From positions 46,017-110,016 of the forward strand of contig JADZEM010000217.1 in assembly GCA_020850535.1 (NCBI GenBank): 64,000 nt of DNA, read 5' to 3'. Shown piece after piece: positions 54,069-62,828 of this stretch (within the stretch, counting starts at the first letter, position 1; each line of letters opens with the position of its first letter). The notes beneath the pieces were generated by a model, which worked only from the letters and a program-made list of their open reading frames with translations, made no database searches and was not told the origin of the DNA. A program made the position numbers and the translations under genes. This DNA comes from Chloroflexota bacterium (GTDB lineage Bacteria > Chloroflexota > UBA6077 > JACCZL01).

Positions 54069-54611
54069 ATGGCACGGCTCCCCGAGCTTCAGCGCGAGTC
54101 GCTGGACCCCGAGTCCCAGGCAGTCTGGGATCGCATCGTCGGCAGCCGCAGCAGCGTGCGCGGCCCGATGGCGCTCCTGATGCACAACCCGCCCCTGGCC
54201 GACCGCGTGGCCGAGCTTGGCTCCCAGCTGCGGTTTCGCGGCACGCTGAGCGGGGCCGACCGCGAGTTGGCGATCCTGACCGCCGGCCGCGAGGTCGAAG
54301 CCGCCTATGAATGGGTGGCCCACGAGCCGCTTGGCCTGCAGGAAGGCACGCGCGCCGAGGCGATCGACGTGCTGCGCCGGCAAGGCTCGACGGACGGACT
54401 GCTGCCGCGCGAGCGCCTGATCATCGAGGCGGTGCGGACGATCATGCGCGACCACCGCCTGTCCGACGCGCAGTACGCCCAGGTGGAGGCCGAATTCGGC
54501 AAGGCTGCGACCGTCGAGCTGGTGGTGCTGGCTGGCTACTACGGCCTGGTCGGCTACGTGCTCAATACGTTCCAGGCCGATCTGCCGGAAGGTGCGCCGA
54601 TTCCGTTCTAG
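54069..54611 (+). CDS. Carboxymuconolactone decarboxylase (AhpD-like) family protein
   Basis: A 180-residue all-helical protein. AGGAGG lies 8 nt before the ATG at 54069, and a TATAAT box lies at 54006-54011. The family core (ADRVAELGSQLRFRGTLSGADRELAILTAGREVEAAYEWVAHEPLG) is clear. The CxxC pair of AhpD redox members is not seen, so this is the non-redox branch related to carboxymuconolactone decarboxylase. Its stop codon shares the palindrome CTAG with the stop of the convergent gene at 54608. Substrate is unknown. Confidence 0.88.
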   Translation: MARLPELQRESLDPESQAVWDRIVGSRSSVRGPMALLMHNPPLADRVAELGSQLRFRGTLSGADRELAILTAGREVEAAYEWVAHEPLGLQEGTRAEAIDVLRRQGSTDGLLPRERLIIEAVRTIMRDHRLSDAQYAQVEAEFGKAATVELVVLAGYYGLVGYVLNTFQADLPEGAPIPF

Positions 54612-54889
54612 CGCGGGCGCGGCCGGCGGCGCTCGCCAATCGAGAGCCGCCCGCCGGCGCTCCCGATGCTCAGGATACTCCCCGCCGAGCCGATGCTGAG
54701 GATACTGCCGGCACTCCCGATGCTCAGCAGGCTGCCGGTGCTGCCAATGCTCAGGACGCTGCCCAGGCTGCCGATGCTCAGCACTGAGCCGGCGCTGAAC
54801 AGGCTGAGCACACTCCCGAGGCTGTACTGCGAGCGGACGCTTGAGCCTGTGAAGCCGGCACAGCACCGTCGCGGCCAACGGACCTTCAT
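54608..54889 (-). CDS. Repeat protein of 10-residue SIGSAGSxLS units
   Basis: A 93-residue protein almost wholly made of decapeptide repeats (GSVLSIGSLG, GSVLSIGSTG, GSILSIGSAG and variants; about six units between residues 28 and 80). The N-terminus is basic with two Cys (MKVRWPRRCCAGFTG), and the C-terminus is Arg-rich. Each repeat is encoded by a 30-bp DNA unit. GAGG lies 7 nt before the ATG. The regular Gly/Ser/Ile/Leu pattern could form a beta-solenoid or amyloid-like stack. The gene overlaps the convergent AhpD-like gene by a shared CTAG stop. Function is unknown. Confidence 0.75.
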   Translation of the reverse strand: MKVRWPRRCCAGFTGSSVRSQYSLGSVLSLFSAGSVLSIGSLGSVLSIGSTGSLLSIGSAGSILSIGSAGSILSIGSAGGRLSIGERRRPRPR

Positions 54890-55030
54890 GCCGCAACCTC
54901 CAGTCGTTCAACGGTGGGCGGAACGGCTCGCAGCGTGGACCCGGCCACACCCGTCTCGGCCAGTATGCGCCGGCGGCGGCCGACGACGCCTCGATAGTCG
55001 CCTGCGCCGAGTAGCGCCGAGTACTCGACG

Positions 55031-55059
55031 TTGACACGCACCCAGGGCCGTCCTATACT
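55031..55059 (+). promoter_or_regulatory. Consensus sigma-70 promoter of the aro operon
   Basis: -35 TTGACA (55031-55036), 17-bp spacer, -10 TATACT (55054-55059). The predicted transcription start near 55066 lies 36 bp before the leader peptide ATG. This is the best promoter match in the window. Confidence 0.88.
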
Positions 55060-55101
55060 CCTGTCGGCTGCGGGCTTCCATGCCCTGCGCCCGTCACGAC
55101 C

Positions 55102-55164
55102 ATGACAAACTTCTGGTTTTACTACTTTAGCGGCGGCACGACGGAGCTACTGACGACCCAGTAG
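55102..55164 (+). CDS. Aromatic-rich leader peptide of the aro operon attenuator
   Basis: A 20-residue frame whose codons 4-9 are Phe-Trp-Phe-Tyr-Tyr-Phe (55111-55128), followed by SGGTTELLTTQ and TAG at 55162. Six aromatic codons in a row for all three aromatic amino acids is the expected sensor for a shikimate-pathway operon. The frame lies between a consensus promoter and an intrinsic terminator, 140 bp upstream of aroF. It is read as a cis-acting peptide whose translation speed controls the RNA fold; the peptide itself probably has no function. A recognisable strong ribosome binding site is not obvious upstream. Confidence 0.85.
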   Translation: MTNFWFYYFSGGTTELLTTQ

Positions 55165-55192
55165 CAGGCTCCGATGCCCCGTCGTGCCGTCA

Positions 55193-55224
55193 GCAGAGGG
55201 ATCGCCCTCTGCTTTTTTTGTTTT
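55193..55224 (+). terminator. Attenuator terminator upstream of aroF
   Basis: Stem GCAGAGGG (55193-55200) with CCCTCTGC (55205-55212), tetraloop ATCG, then seven T (55213-55219) and a further T run. A competing upstream pairing CTACTGACG (55147-55155) with CGTCAGCAG (55188-55196) overlaps the terminator's 5' arm and could act as an antiterminator. A larger hairpin GGCACGACGG/CCGTCGTGCC lies in the leader. Confidence 0.9.
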
Positions 55225-55304
55225 CTGGGGCATCGTCACACGCGTAGCGCAGGCTCACACCGCGGGCGGCAGACGCCGCGCGGCCGGTCAGAGGGAGAGG
55301 CACC

Positions 55305-56372
55305 GTGATCATCGTGATGACCAGCGACTCCACCGAGGAGCATCAGCAAGGCATTCTCAGACGGCTCGGAGATCTCGGACTCTCCGGCAACGTCTCGAAC
55401 ACCGCCGACCGCACCGTCATCGGCGTCATCGGCGTCGGCTTCCCGACCGAGCTGCCCGAGATCATCGAGGTGATGCCCGGCGTCGAGTCGGTCGCGCGGA
55501 TCACCAAGTCCTGGAAGCACGCCAGCCGTGACTTCAAACCCTCGGACACCATCGTCAAGGTCGGGAATGTCGAGATCGGCGGCAGCGAGCTGGTCGTGAT
55601 GGCCGGTCCCTGTTCGGTCGAGAGTCGCGAACAGGTGCTGGAGACGGCCCACGCCGTCAAGGCCGCTGGCGCGCGGATCATGCGCGGCGGCGCGTTCAAG
55701 CCGCGCACCTCGCCCTACAGCTTCCAGGGCCTGGGCGAGAAGGGCCTGGAGCTGCTGGCCGAGGCCCGCGAGCAGACCGGCCTGCCGATCATCACCGAGG
55801 TCATGGAGCCGGGCGATGTCTCCCTCGTCGCCGCATACTCCGACATCCTCCAGATCGGCGCGCGCAACATGCAGAACTTTCCGCTGCTCAAAGAGGCTGG
55901 CCGCTCGCAGAAGCCCGTCATGCTGAAGCGCGGCATGGCCGGCACCATCGACGAGTGGCTCAACGCCGCCGAGTACATCATGTCCGAGAAGAACTTCCAG
56001 GTCATCCTGTGTGAGCGCGGCATCCGCACCTTTGAGACGATGGTCCGCAACACCCTTGACCTGACCGCCGTGCCGGTCCTCAAGCGGCTGACCCACCTGC
56101 CGGTGGTGGCCGACCCGAGCCACGGCACCGGCAAGTGGTATCTCGTCAAGCCGCTGGCGATGGCGTCGCTGGCGGTCGGCGCGCACGGGCTGATCGTGGA
56201 GGTCCACCCGAACCCCGACGCCGCCCTGTCGGACGGACCGCAGTCGCTGACGCTGGAGAGCTTCCGCAGCATGATGGATGGCCTCCGCACCCTGGCGCCG
56301 AGCCTCGACCGGGTGGTCGCCCCGGCCGCGAATCCGGTCGCTGACCGGCTGCTGGAGCAGGCGGGCGTATGA
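55305..56372 (+). CDS. aroF: 3-deoxy-7-phosphoheptulonate (DAHP) synthase
   Basis: A 355-residue DAHP synthase of the KDO8PS-like type (I-beta), which condenses PEP and erythrose 4-phosphate in the first step of the shikimate pathway. A GTG start at 55305 follows GAGGGAGAGG. The N-terminal ferredoxin-like domain ([20 protein letters not shown] as initiated) is followed by the barrel with [54 protein letters not shown] and [10 protein letters not shown]. These are the family signatures. The leader peptide and terminator upstream put it under aromatic amino-acid control, while the N-terminal domain may add allosteric control. Its stop overlaps the aroA start. Confidence 0.97.
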   Translation: MIIVMTSDSTEEHQQGILRRLGDLGLSGNVSNTADRTVIGVIGVGFPTELPEIIEVMPGVESVARITKSWKHASRDFKPSDTIVKVGNVEIGGSELVVMAGPCSVESREQVLETAHAVKAAGARIMRGGAFKPRTSPYSFQGLGEKGLELLAEAREQTGLPIITEVMEPGDVSLVAAYSDILQIGARNMQNFPLLKEAGRSQKPVMLKRGMAGTIDEWLNAAEYIMSEKNFQVILCERGIRTFETMVRNTLDLTAVPVLKRLTHLPVVADPSHGTGKWYLVKPLAMASLAVGAHGLIVEVHPNPDAALSDGPQSLTLESFRSMMDGLRTLAPSLDRVVAPAANPVADRLLEQAGV

Positions 56373-57733
56373 GCGCGACACTCGCCAGCCCTGACATCGC
56401 GCGGGTCGGCAAGGCGCCCCGCCTCCGTGGCACGCTCGAAGTGCCCGGCGACAAGTCGATCTCCCACCGTGGCGCGCTGATGAATGCGATTGCCCACGGC
56501 ACGGCCACTATCGACAACTACCTGCCGGGGGCGGACTGCCTCTCGACGCTCGAGTGCCTGCGGGCGCTCGGCGTGGAGGTGACGTTCGACCCGACCGGCG
56601 CGCCCGGCGGCAAGCCCCGCGTAACGGTTGTCGGGCGGGGCGGCCAGCTTGCCGAGGCGATCCGCCCGCTGGACTGCGGCAACTCCGGCACCACGATGCG
56701 GCTGCTGGCCGGCCTGCTGGCCGGCCAGCCGATCTTCTCGGTCATGACGGGTGACGCCTCGCTCAGCAGCCGCCCGATGGCCCGGGTGGTCGATCCTCTC
56801 CGGCAGATGGGCGCCAGGATCAGCGGTCGGCAGGGCGGCAGGCTCGCGCCGATTGCCATCGAGGGCGGCAACCTGACGGCCATCGACTATCAGTCGCCGG
56901 TCGCGAGCGCGCAGGTCAAGTCGTGCGTGCTGCTGGCGGGGGTCCAGACCGAGGGCATCACGATCGCCCGCTCGCCAGCCGCCTCGCGGGACCACACCGA
57001 GCGGCTCCTGACGGCCCAGGGCGCGAAGCTCGAGACGAACGACGACGGCACCGTCGTCGCGGTTCACGGCGGCGCGCGTCTCCAGGCCGTTGACGTGATC
57101 GTGCCGGGCGATACCTCGTCGGCGGCCTACTGGCTGGCGCTGGCCTGTATCCATCCGGACGCGGAGATCACCGTGCAGAACGTCGGGATGAACCCGGGGC
57201 GGACCGGCTTCGTGGAGATCCTGCGCGAGATGGGCGGCAACGTTGAGGTCCGCAACGAGCGCGTGGTGGCCGGTGAGCCGTTCGCGGACCTCGTCGCGCG
57301 GAGCAGCCGCCTGAAGGGCGTGAAGGTCGGCGGGACGGTCGTGCCGCGCGCCATCGACGAGCTGCCGTTGGTCGCCATCGTCGGGCTGTTCGCGGACGGC
57401 CTGACGGAGATCCGCGACGCCGCCGAACTGCGCGTCAAGGAGAGTGACCGTATCGCCAGCCTGGGCCGCGAGATCAGCCGGCTCGGCGGTCAGGTCGAGG
57501 AGCTGCCGGACGGCCTGCGGGTGCTGGGCGGCGCTTCGCTCGAATCCGCTGCATGTGAGACACTTGGCGATCACCGGCTCGCGATGAGCCTGGCGGTGGC
57601 CGGCCTGGCCGGCGTGGGCGTCGACGTGATCGACGCCGGGTGCGCCGTCGTGTCCTACCCCGGATTCTGGCAGCAGATCCGTTCGGTTGGCGGGACGGTG
57701 GCGCTCTCAGACGAAGGGGTGGACCGGGCCTGA
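56369..57733 (+). CDS. aroA: 3-phosphoshikimate 1-carboxyvinyltransferase (EPSP synthase)
   Basis: A 454-residue EPSP synthase, sixth step of the pathway. The ATG overlaps the aroF stop (ATGA). Landmarks are [44 protein letters not shown] (PEP-binding loop), [17 protein letters not shown] and the late [16 protein letters not shown]. The GNSGTTMRL form resembles Bacillus-type sequences more than the enteric GNAGTAMRPL. Length is slightly above the usual 430-440 residues. It is the second gene of the aro operon and shares a TGATG stop-start with aroC. Confidence 0.97.
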   Translation: MSATLASPDIARVGKAPRLRGTLEVPGDKSISHRGALMNAIAHGTATIDNYLPGADCLSTLECLRALGVEVTFDPTGAPGGKPRVTVVGRGGQLAEAIRPLDCGNSGTTMRLLAGLLAGQPIFSVMTGDASLSSRPMARVVDPLRQMGARISGRQGGRLAPIAIEGGNLTAIDYQSPVASAQVKSCVLLAGVQTEGITIARSPAASRDHTERLLTAQGAKLETNDDGTVVAVHGGARLQAVDVIVPGDTSSAAYWLALACIHPDAEITVQNVGMNPGRTGFVEILREMGGNVEVRNERVVAGEPFADLVARSSRLKGVKVGGTVVPRAIDELPLVAIVGLFADGLTEIRDAAELRVKESDRIASLGREISRLGGQVEELPDGLRVLGGASLESAACETLGDHRLAMSLAVAGLAGVGVDVIDAGCAVVSYPGFWQQIRSVGGTVALSDEGVDRA

Positions 57734-58962
57734 TGGGCTTGAAGGCGCTGGAGTTCTTGACGGCCGGGGAGAGCCACGGCCAGCAGCTGACGATCATCAT
57801 CCAGAATCTGCCGGCTGGCCTGGACCTGTCCGCCGAGCTTGTCAACGAGCAGCTTCGCCGCCGGCAGGGCGGGTACGGCCGTGGCGGTCGCCAGAAGATC
57901 GAGCGGGACAAGGTCCAGTTCGTGGCAGGGGTACGGCACGGCTACACCATGGGCGGGCCGGTCGCGATGGTCATCCCGAACCTGGACGCCCCGAACTGGG
58001 TCGGGCGGATGGACGTCGAGACGCCGGTCGATCCCGGCGATGGCTCATTCGAGCCGGTCGCCAGGGTGACGCGGATCCGGCCGGGCCACGCCGACATGGC
58101 CGGCGCGCTCAAGTACGGGTTTGACGACGTCCGCAACATCCTGGAGCGGGCCAGCGCCCGCGAGACGGCCTCCCGCGTGGCGGCCGGCGCGGTGGCGCGG
58201 GGGTTCCTGGCGCACTTCGGCGTCGAGATTCGCAGCCACACGGTCAGGATCGGCTCGGTGGACGTGGCCGCGCCCGAGTACGTGCTGCTCGACCCGGCCG
58301 GCTCGAAGAACCCCGAGATCGCAGCCTTCTGGTCAGAAGTTGAGGCATCCGAGGTCCGCTGCTTCGACGCCGACGCCTCCGAGAGAATGATTGAGGAGAT
58401 CAAGGCTGCCCGCACGGCCCAGGACACGCTCGGCGGCATCTTCGAGGTGGTCGCATACGGCGCGCCCATCGGCCTGGGCAGCCACACCCAGTGGGACGAG
58501 AAGCTGGATGGCCGGCTGGCGGCCGCGATGATGTCGATGCCATCCATCAAGGGCGTCGAGATCGGCGACGGCATCGGGCAGACGGCCCGGCGCGGCTCGA
58601 CGGTCCACGATGTCCTGCTGTACGACGAGCAGAGGGGCTGGTACCACCAGACCAACAACGCTGGCGGCACGGAGGGCGGCATCACCAACGGCGCGCCGGT
58701 CGTGGTGCGCGGCGCGGCCAAACCGATCTCGACCCTCATCAAGCCGCTGCCGTCCGTGGACCTGGTCACCCACGAGCCTGCGCCGGGCCACTTCGAACGG
58801 TCGGATATCTGCGTGATCCCGGCCGCCGGCGTCGTCGGCGAGGCGATGGTGGCGCTGGTGCTGGCCGACGCGTTTCGGCAAAAGTTCGGCGGCGACAGCA
58901 TCGCCGAGATCGAGAAGAACTACGAGGCGTATGTCAACACCTACCGTCCCCGATCGCGCTGA
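57733..58962 (+). CDS. aroC: Chorismate synthase
   Basis: A 409-residue FMNH2-dependent enzyme forming chorismate, the last common step. The ATG at 57733 overlaps the aroA stop by 1 nt. Family signatures include FLTAGESHGQQL, RRRQGGYGRGGRQKIE, RPGHADMAGALKYG, RASARETASRVAAGA and TNNAGGTEGGITNGAPVVVR. It ends within the aroK coding region (32-nt overlap), showing tight translational coupling. Length is normal for Gram-positive-type AroC. Confidence 0.97.
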   Translation: MGLKALEFLTAGESHGQQLTIIIQNLPAGLDLSAELVNEQLRRRQGGYGRGGRQKIERDKVQFVAGVRHGYTMGGPVAMVIPNLDAPNWVGRMDVETPVDPGDGSFEPVARVTRIRPGHADMAGALKYGFDDVRNILERASARETASRVAAGAVARGFLAHFGVEIRSHTVRIGSVDVAAPEYVLLDPAGSKNPEIAAFWSEVEASEVRCFDADASERMIEEIKAARTAQDTLGGIFEVVAYGAPIGLGSHTQWDEKLDGRLAAAMMSMPSIKGVEIGDGIGQTARRGSTVHDVLLYDEQRGWYHQTNNAGGTEGGITNGAPVVVRGAAKPISTLIKPLPSVDLVTHEPAPGHFERSDICVIPAAGVVGEAMVALVLADAFRQKFGGDSIAEIEKNYEAYVNTYRPRSR

Positions 58963-59596
58963 GGGCGATCCCGGCCAGCAGGGTCCGCTGGCAACCGCGA
59001 GCGAGTCAGCCTCCGAGAGCGCCGGCCTGCGTCCGCGCCGCCCGTCCCGCAACGGCGGCGGCCGGCCGCGCCGGGGGCCGGCCAACGTCGTGCTGGTCGG
59101 CCTGAGCGGCTCGGGCAAGTCGACGGTTGCCCGTTTGCTGGCCCGCCGGCTCGGCTGGCGGCACGTGGATACCGACCAGGCGATCCAGCGGCAGGCCGGC
59201 ATGTCCGTCCAGGAGATCTTTCGGGTCCAGGGTGAGCCGGCCTTCCGCCAACTGGAGACCGAGGCCGTGGCGGACGCCTGCCGCCGCTCGCGCCAGGTCA
59301 TCGCGACCGGCGGCGGGGCCGTCCTGGCCGACGTGAACCGCGCCCTGATGCTGGACGGCAACCTCGTCGTCTACCTGGAAAGCTCGCCCCAGACGCTGGC
59401 GGTGCGCCTCAGCCGCAACATGTCGCGCGAGCCGCGCCCGCTCCTGGAGAACAGCGACCTCGCGGAGCGGCTCGCGGAGCTGGGCCGCCAGCGCGAGCAG
59501 CACTATCGCTGCGCCCATCACACCGTCCAGACTGACCAGCGCACGCCACGGGAGGTGGTCGATGTCATCGCCGAACTCGTCCGTGCCCGCCTCTGA
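58931..59596 (+). CDS. aroK: Shikimate kinase with N-terminal extension
   Basis: A 221-residue NMP-kinase-fold enzyme that phosphorylates shikimate at C3. The Walker A loop GLSGSGKST covers residues 57-65; the shikimate site is in VDTDQAIQRQAGMSVQEIF, RQLETEA and ATGGGAVL; the LID segment is MSREPRPLL. The first 50 residues (PDRAEGDPGQQGPLATASES...) are polar and disordered, which is longer than usual. The start lies 32 nt inside aroC. An internal start near residue 45 would remove the extension but has no clear site. It overlaps aroB by 35 nt. Confidence 0.95.
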   Translation: MSTPTVPDRAEGDPGQQGPLATASESASESAGLRPRRPSRNGGGRPRRGPANVVLVGLSGSGKSTVARLLARRLGWRHVDTDQAIQRQAGMSVQEIFRVQGEPAFRQLETEAVADACRRSRQVIATGGGAVLADVNRALMLDGNLVVYLESSPQTLAVRLSRNMSREPRPLLENSDLAERLAELGRQREQHYRCAHHTVQTDQRTPREVVDVIAELVRARL

Positions 59597-60704
59597 GCGC
59601 ACGGTGACGGATGCCCGCGCCGTCCAGATCAAGGCCGGCCCATCCACCTACGAGGCCCTGGTCGGCCCCGGGGCCGCCGCCGAGATCGGGCCAGCCGTCG
59701 AGCGGGCCGGGCTGAAGGGCCGGCCGCGCGTCATCGCGGACCGCAACGTCTGGGAGCGCTTCGGCAGCCCGATCGAGGCGTCACTGCGCGGCCTCGGGCG
59801 CGATGTCCAGGTGCTCGCGACGGACGGCGGCGAGGAGCAGAAGCACCTCGCCAGCGTCGAGGCGATGTACGACTGGCTGATCCAGGTCGGCACGGATCGC
59901 GGTGACTTCGTGGTCGCGGTCGGCGGCGGCGTGATCGGCGACATGGCCGGCTACGTGGCGGCCACCTACTTGCGGGGCATCCCCGTCGTCCAGGTTCCGA
60001 CCACGCTCCTGGCCCAGGTCGATTCGAGCATCGGCGGCAAGACGGGCGTCGATCATCGGCTGGGCAAGAACCTGATCGGGGCGTTCCACCAGCCGTCGCT
60101 GGTGGTGGCCGACACCCGCCTGCTGGAGTCGCTGCCGGCCCGCGAGTATCGCTCGGGCTGGTCCGAGATCGTCAAGATGGCGATGATCCGCGACGCCGAG
60201 CTGTTCTCGACGCTCGAAGGCCACGCCGAGCAGTTGCTGAACTTCGAGGAGCCGGTGCTGCTCGGGGACGTCATCCGCCGCGCCATCGAGCTGAAAGGCG
60301 AGGTCGTCGGGGCGGATGAGCGCGAGTCTGGCCTGCGCATCATCCTCAACTATGGACACACCATCGGGCATGCACTCGAAGCGGCCACCGGATACCGTCA
60401 CCTGTTGCACGGCGAAGCCGTTGCCATCGGTATGCGCAGTGCCGGCTTCATCGCTCGCCAGCGGAGCACCCTCGCCGCCAGCGCGTTCGAGGCTCAGCAG
60501 GCGCTTCTCGGGCGGTTCGGGTTGCCGAATCGTGCAGACGGCATCGCGGCGGCGGACCTGCTCGGACCGCTCTCGCGCGACAAGAAGGCTCGCGGCTCCA
60601 CCATCCAGTGGGTGTTTGCGAACGGAATCGGGACGGTCACGACCGCGCGCGACGTGACGGCGGACGAGGTCGCGGCTGCACTCCGCGAGATCGGCTGTAA
60701 CTGA
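59562..60704 (+). CDS. aroB: 3-dehydroquinate synthase
   Basis: A 380-residue NAD- and metal-dependent enzyme for the second step of the shikimate pathway. GGGAGG lies 6 nt before the ATG at 59562, inside the end of aroK. Signatures are VGGGVIGDMAGYVAATYLRGIPVVQVPTTLLAQVDSSIGGKTGVDH, KNLIGAFHQP, and the metal ligands in LNYGHTIGHALE (His) with GEAVAIGM. Length is normal. It is the last gene of the operon; the pathway steps AroD/AroQ and AroE are not in the window. Confidence 0.97.
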   Translation: MSSPNSSVPASERTVTDARAVQIKAGPSTYEALVGPGAAAEIGPAVERAGLKGRPRVIADRNVWERFGSPIEASLRGLGRDVQVLATDGGEEQKHLASVEAMYDWLIQVGTDRGDFVVAVGGGVIGDMAGYVAATYLRGIPVVQVPTTLLAQVDSSIGGKTGVDHRLGKNLIGAFHQPSLVVADTRLLESLPAREYRSGWSEIVKMAMIRDAELFSTLEGHAEQLLNFEEPVLLGDVIRRAIELKGEVVGADERESGLRIILNYGHTIGHALEAATGYRHLLHGEAVAIGMRSAGFIARQRSTLAASAFEAQQALLGRFGLPNRADGIAAADLLGPLSRDKKARGSTIQWVFANGIGTVTTARDVTADEVAAALREIGCN

Positions 60705-60800
60705 AACCTCACGGCGGCCGGCTCGTCTACCGTGGTGACGGAACGAGCGGGTACAATGCGGCGCTCGGGCTGACAATCGGGCGTAGGACGCACCCAGCAG

Positions 60801-62216
60801 ATGCAGCAATTCGACAACGGCGCGGGCAGCGCCACCCCCACGAAGCGCGGCGGGTTCAACCCGAAGGTCGCGCTGACGACGTTCGCCTTCTGCACCTTCG
60901 TGCTGGGCGGCTTCGCGTTCGGGTGGCTGTTCCTGGTCAACTTCAAGATGCTGGCCGTGGTGCAGCAGGCCCGCGTGAGCCTGCTCGCCCCGCCGATGAT
61001 CGCCCTGCCGCCAGGACTCACCAGTGCGCCGGCCCCGGTTCCGGTTCCACGCCGTCCGGGCGAGCGCGTCACGGTCCCACCAGTCGCGGCCCCCGCTGGA
61101 ACGCCTGTTGCCACCGAGATCGAGCCGGAACAGGCGCCGGACCTGTCCAACGTCCAGGGCTGGGGCGGCACCAAGCGGGTCAACATCCTGCTGATCGGCA
61201 TCGACCACCGCGACGACGAGCCGATTGAGGGCAGCCGCAGCGACACCATCATGGTCGTCAGCATCGACCCGCTCAGCAAGTCGGTCGTGATGATCTCGCT
61301 GCCGCGCGACCTCTACGTCACCATTCCCGGGCAGTATCAGCAGCGGATCAACGTCGCGCACGCCGTCGGCGGGCCGCAGTTGCTAGCTCAGACGATTCAG
61401 GCCAACTTCGGCATCCAGATCGACAATTTCGCTCGGGTGGACTTCTCGGGCTTCGAGCAGGTCGTGGACGCCGTCGGCGGCGTGATCATCGACGTGGAGC
61501 GCCCGGTCAAGGACGACGAGTACCCGACCGAGGACTACGGCGTCATGCGCTTGTATATCCCGCCGGGGCCGGTGTTGATGGACGGTCGAACGGCCCTGAT
61601 GTACGCCCGCTCCCGCCACAGCGAGTCGGACTTTGGCCGCTCCAAGCGGCAGCAGCGTGTCCTGCTGGCCCTTCGCGAGCGCGCCAGCACCATGAACATC
61701 GTGCCGAAGATCACAACGCTGCTGCAGATCGCCAACAAGGCCATCGCCACCGACCTGAGCGCCGGCGAGATGGTAGCGCTCGGCCGGCTGGGCATCGAGA
61801 TCCAGCGCGACCGCATGAAGACGCTGGTGGTGGACGAGAACCTGGCGTCGCCGTTCCTGGGTCCGAACGGCGAGAACCTGCTGATGCCGAGCCGCCAGGC
61901 GATCCAGAGCGCCATCCTGCGGGCGTTCAGCGAGGCGGCCGGCCAGACGGCGAGGGTCGAAGTCCTGAACGGCTCGAATCAGGTGGGCGTGGCGCGGCAG
62001 GTCGCGGATCAACTGGCGCGGGCTGGCTACGACGTGCTGAAAGTCGACGACGCCGAGCGCAACGACTACGTCGGGACGACTATCGAGGTGCTGACCAACA
62101 ACCAGCCGGCGGCGAAGGTGCTGGCCACGCGGCTGCGCGTGCCGGAGTCGTCGATCAAGCTCGTGCCGACGCCGAACTCGTCAGCCGAGCTGCGGGTGAT
62201 CGTCGGGCGGCCCTGA
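60801..62216 (+). CDS. LytR-CpsA-Psr (LCP) family glycopolymer transferase
   Basis: A 471-residue membrane protein that would attach an undecaprenyl-PP-linked glycopolymer to peptidoglycan or another acceptor outside the cell. A single TM helix spans about residues 28-50 (FAFCTFVLGGFAFGWLFLV). A Pro-rich spacer follows. The LCP domain (about 120-290) has GIDHRDDEPIEGSRSDTIMVVSIDP, ISLPRDLYVTIPG, RINVAHAVGG and YARSRHSESDFGRSKRQQRVL (conserved Arg and Asp residues). A LytR_C domain closes the protein (about 385-471, ARVEVLNGSNQVGVARQVADQL). It follows the aro operon by 96 bp with its own TACAAT-like box. Confidence 0.93.
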   Translation: MQQFDNGAGSATPTKRGGFNPKVALTTFAFCTFVLGGFAFGWLFLVNFKMLAVVQQARVSLLAPPMIALPPGLTSAPAPVPVPRRPGERVTVPPVAAPAGTPVATEIEPEQAPDLSNVQGWGGTKRVNILLIGIDHRDDEPIEGSRSDTIMVVSIDPLSKSVVMISLPRDLYVTIPGQYQQRINVAHAVGGPQLLAQTIQANFGIQIDNFARVDFSGFEQVVDAVGGVIIDVERPVKDDEYPTEDYGVMRLYIPPGPVLMDGRTALMYARSRHSESDFGRSKRQQRVLLALRERASTMNIVPKITTLLQIANKAIATDLSAGEMVALGRLGIEIQRDRMKTLVVDENLASPFLGPNGENLLMPSRQAIQSAILRAFSEAAGQTARVEVLNGSNQVGVARQVADQLARAGYDVLKVDDAERNDYVGTTIEVLTNNQPAAKVLATRLRVPESSIKLVPTPNSSAELRVIVGRP

Positions 62217-62221
62217 CGGGC

Positions 62222-62455
62222 TCAGTACTCGGTCAGCTTGATCCGAATCGTCAGCGCCGCGACGGCGATGCCCAACACGAGCGCGAGCAGCAGCAGCGAT
62301 GCGCTGCCGATCATCAGGTACGCCAGCATCGTGTAGGCGCTCGTCAACGAGACACCTCCGCCACTCATGAAGAACCTGGGGGCGATCCACAGGCAGGCCA
62401 GCAAGGCGATGTCGGCCGCCATCGCGATCAGGAGTCCGCGCCGCCAGCGTCTCAT
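62222..62455 (-). CDS. Small two-helix membrane protein
   Basis: A 77-residue protein not matched to a family. The ATG at 62455 has GGAGGAG 4 nt upstream and is preferred to an upstream GTG at 62488. The N-terminus is basic (MRRWRRGLL), followed by two transmembrane helices (about 8-25 and 42-70) with a SGGGVSLTS loop. It converges on the LCP gene, whose stop is 5 bp away, and is downstream of two other minus-strand genes. Confidence 0.7.
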   Translation of the reverse strand: MRRWRRGLLIAMAADIALLACLWIAPRFFMSGGGVSLTSAYTMLAYLMIGSASLLLLALVLGIAVAALTIRIKLTEY

Positions 62456-62520
62456 CAGTCTCCTCCCGAGGGCAACCACGCCCCACACCTGGAGTAACGA
62501 GACCCGAGAGCGAACGGCGC

Positions 62521-62826
62521 CTATTCGTCGAGGAGCTGCGCGGCGACCGGGTGGCGAGCGTTGACGCGGTAGACCCAGGCATCGGACGTGGAGCCGGACG
62601 CGCGGTCGTAGAAGGTTCGAAGATCCTTCAGCAGCAGCGACTCCTCGACGGCAGCGGCCACCAGATCGGCCAGGCCGTCCAGAGGCAGCCGCGACGACGG
62701 TCGCGCGGCCGCCTGCTCGATGTCCGCCAGCGTGACCAACGGCAGGCGGTCTCCCAGCCGGTCCACCACCTCCACCAGGGCGAGGCGTGGGTCGGCGGGC
62801 CGGCGCGACCGTGCGGCCATCCGCAC
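62521..62826 (-). CDS. Conserved-looking small protein, unknown
   Basis: A 101-residue protein. The GTG at 62826 lies 2 nt after the stop of the PH-like gene; an ATG two codons later is an alternative. A middle helical region (VDRLGDRLPLVTLADIEQAA, LDGLADLVAAAVEESLLL) and a C-terminal FYDRASGSTSDAWVYRVNARH segment are seen. No family was recognised. The tight spacing suggests cotranslation with the membrane protein upstream. Confidence 0.6.
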   Translation of the reverse strand: MRMAARSRRPADPRLALVEVVDRLGDRLPLVTLADIEQAAARPSSRLPLDGLADLVAAAVEESLLLKDLRTFYDRASGSTSDAWVYRVNARHPVAAQLLDE

Positions 62827-62828
62827 GC

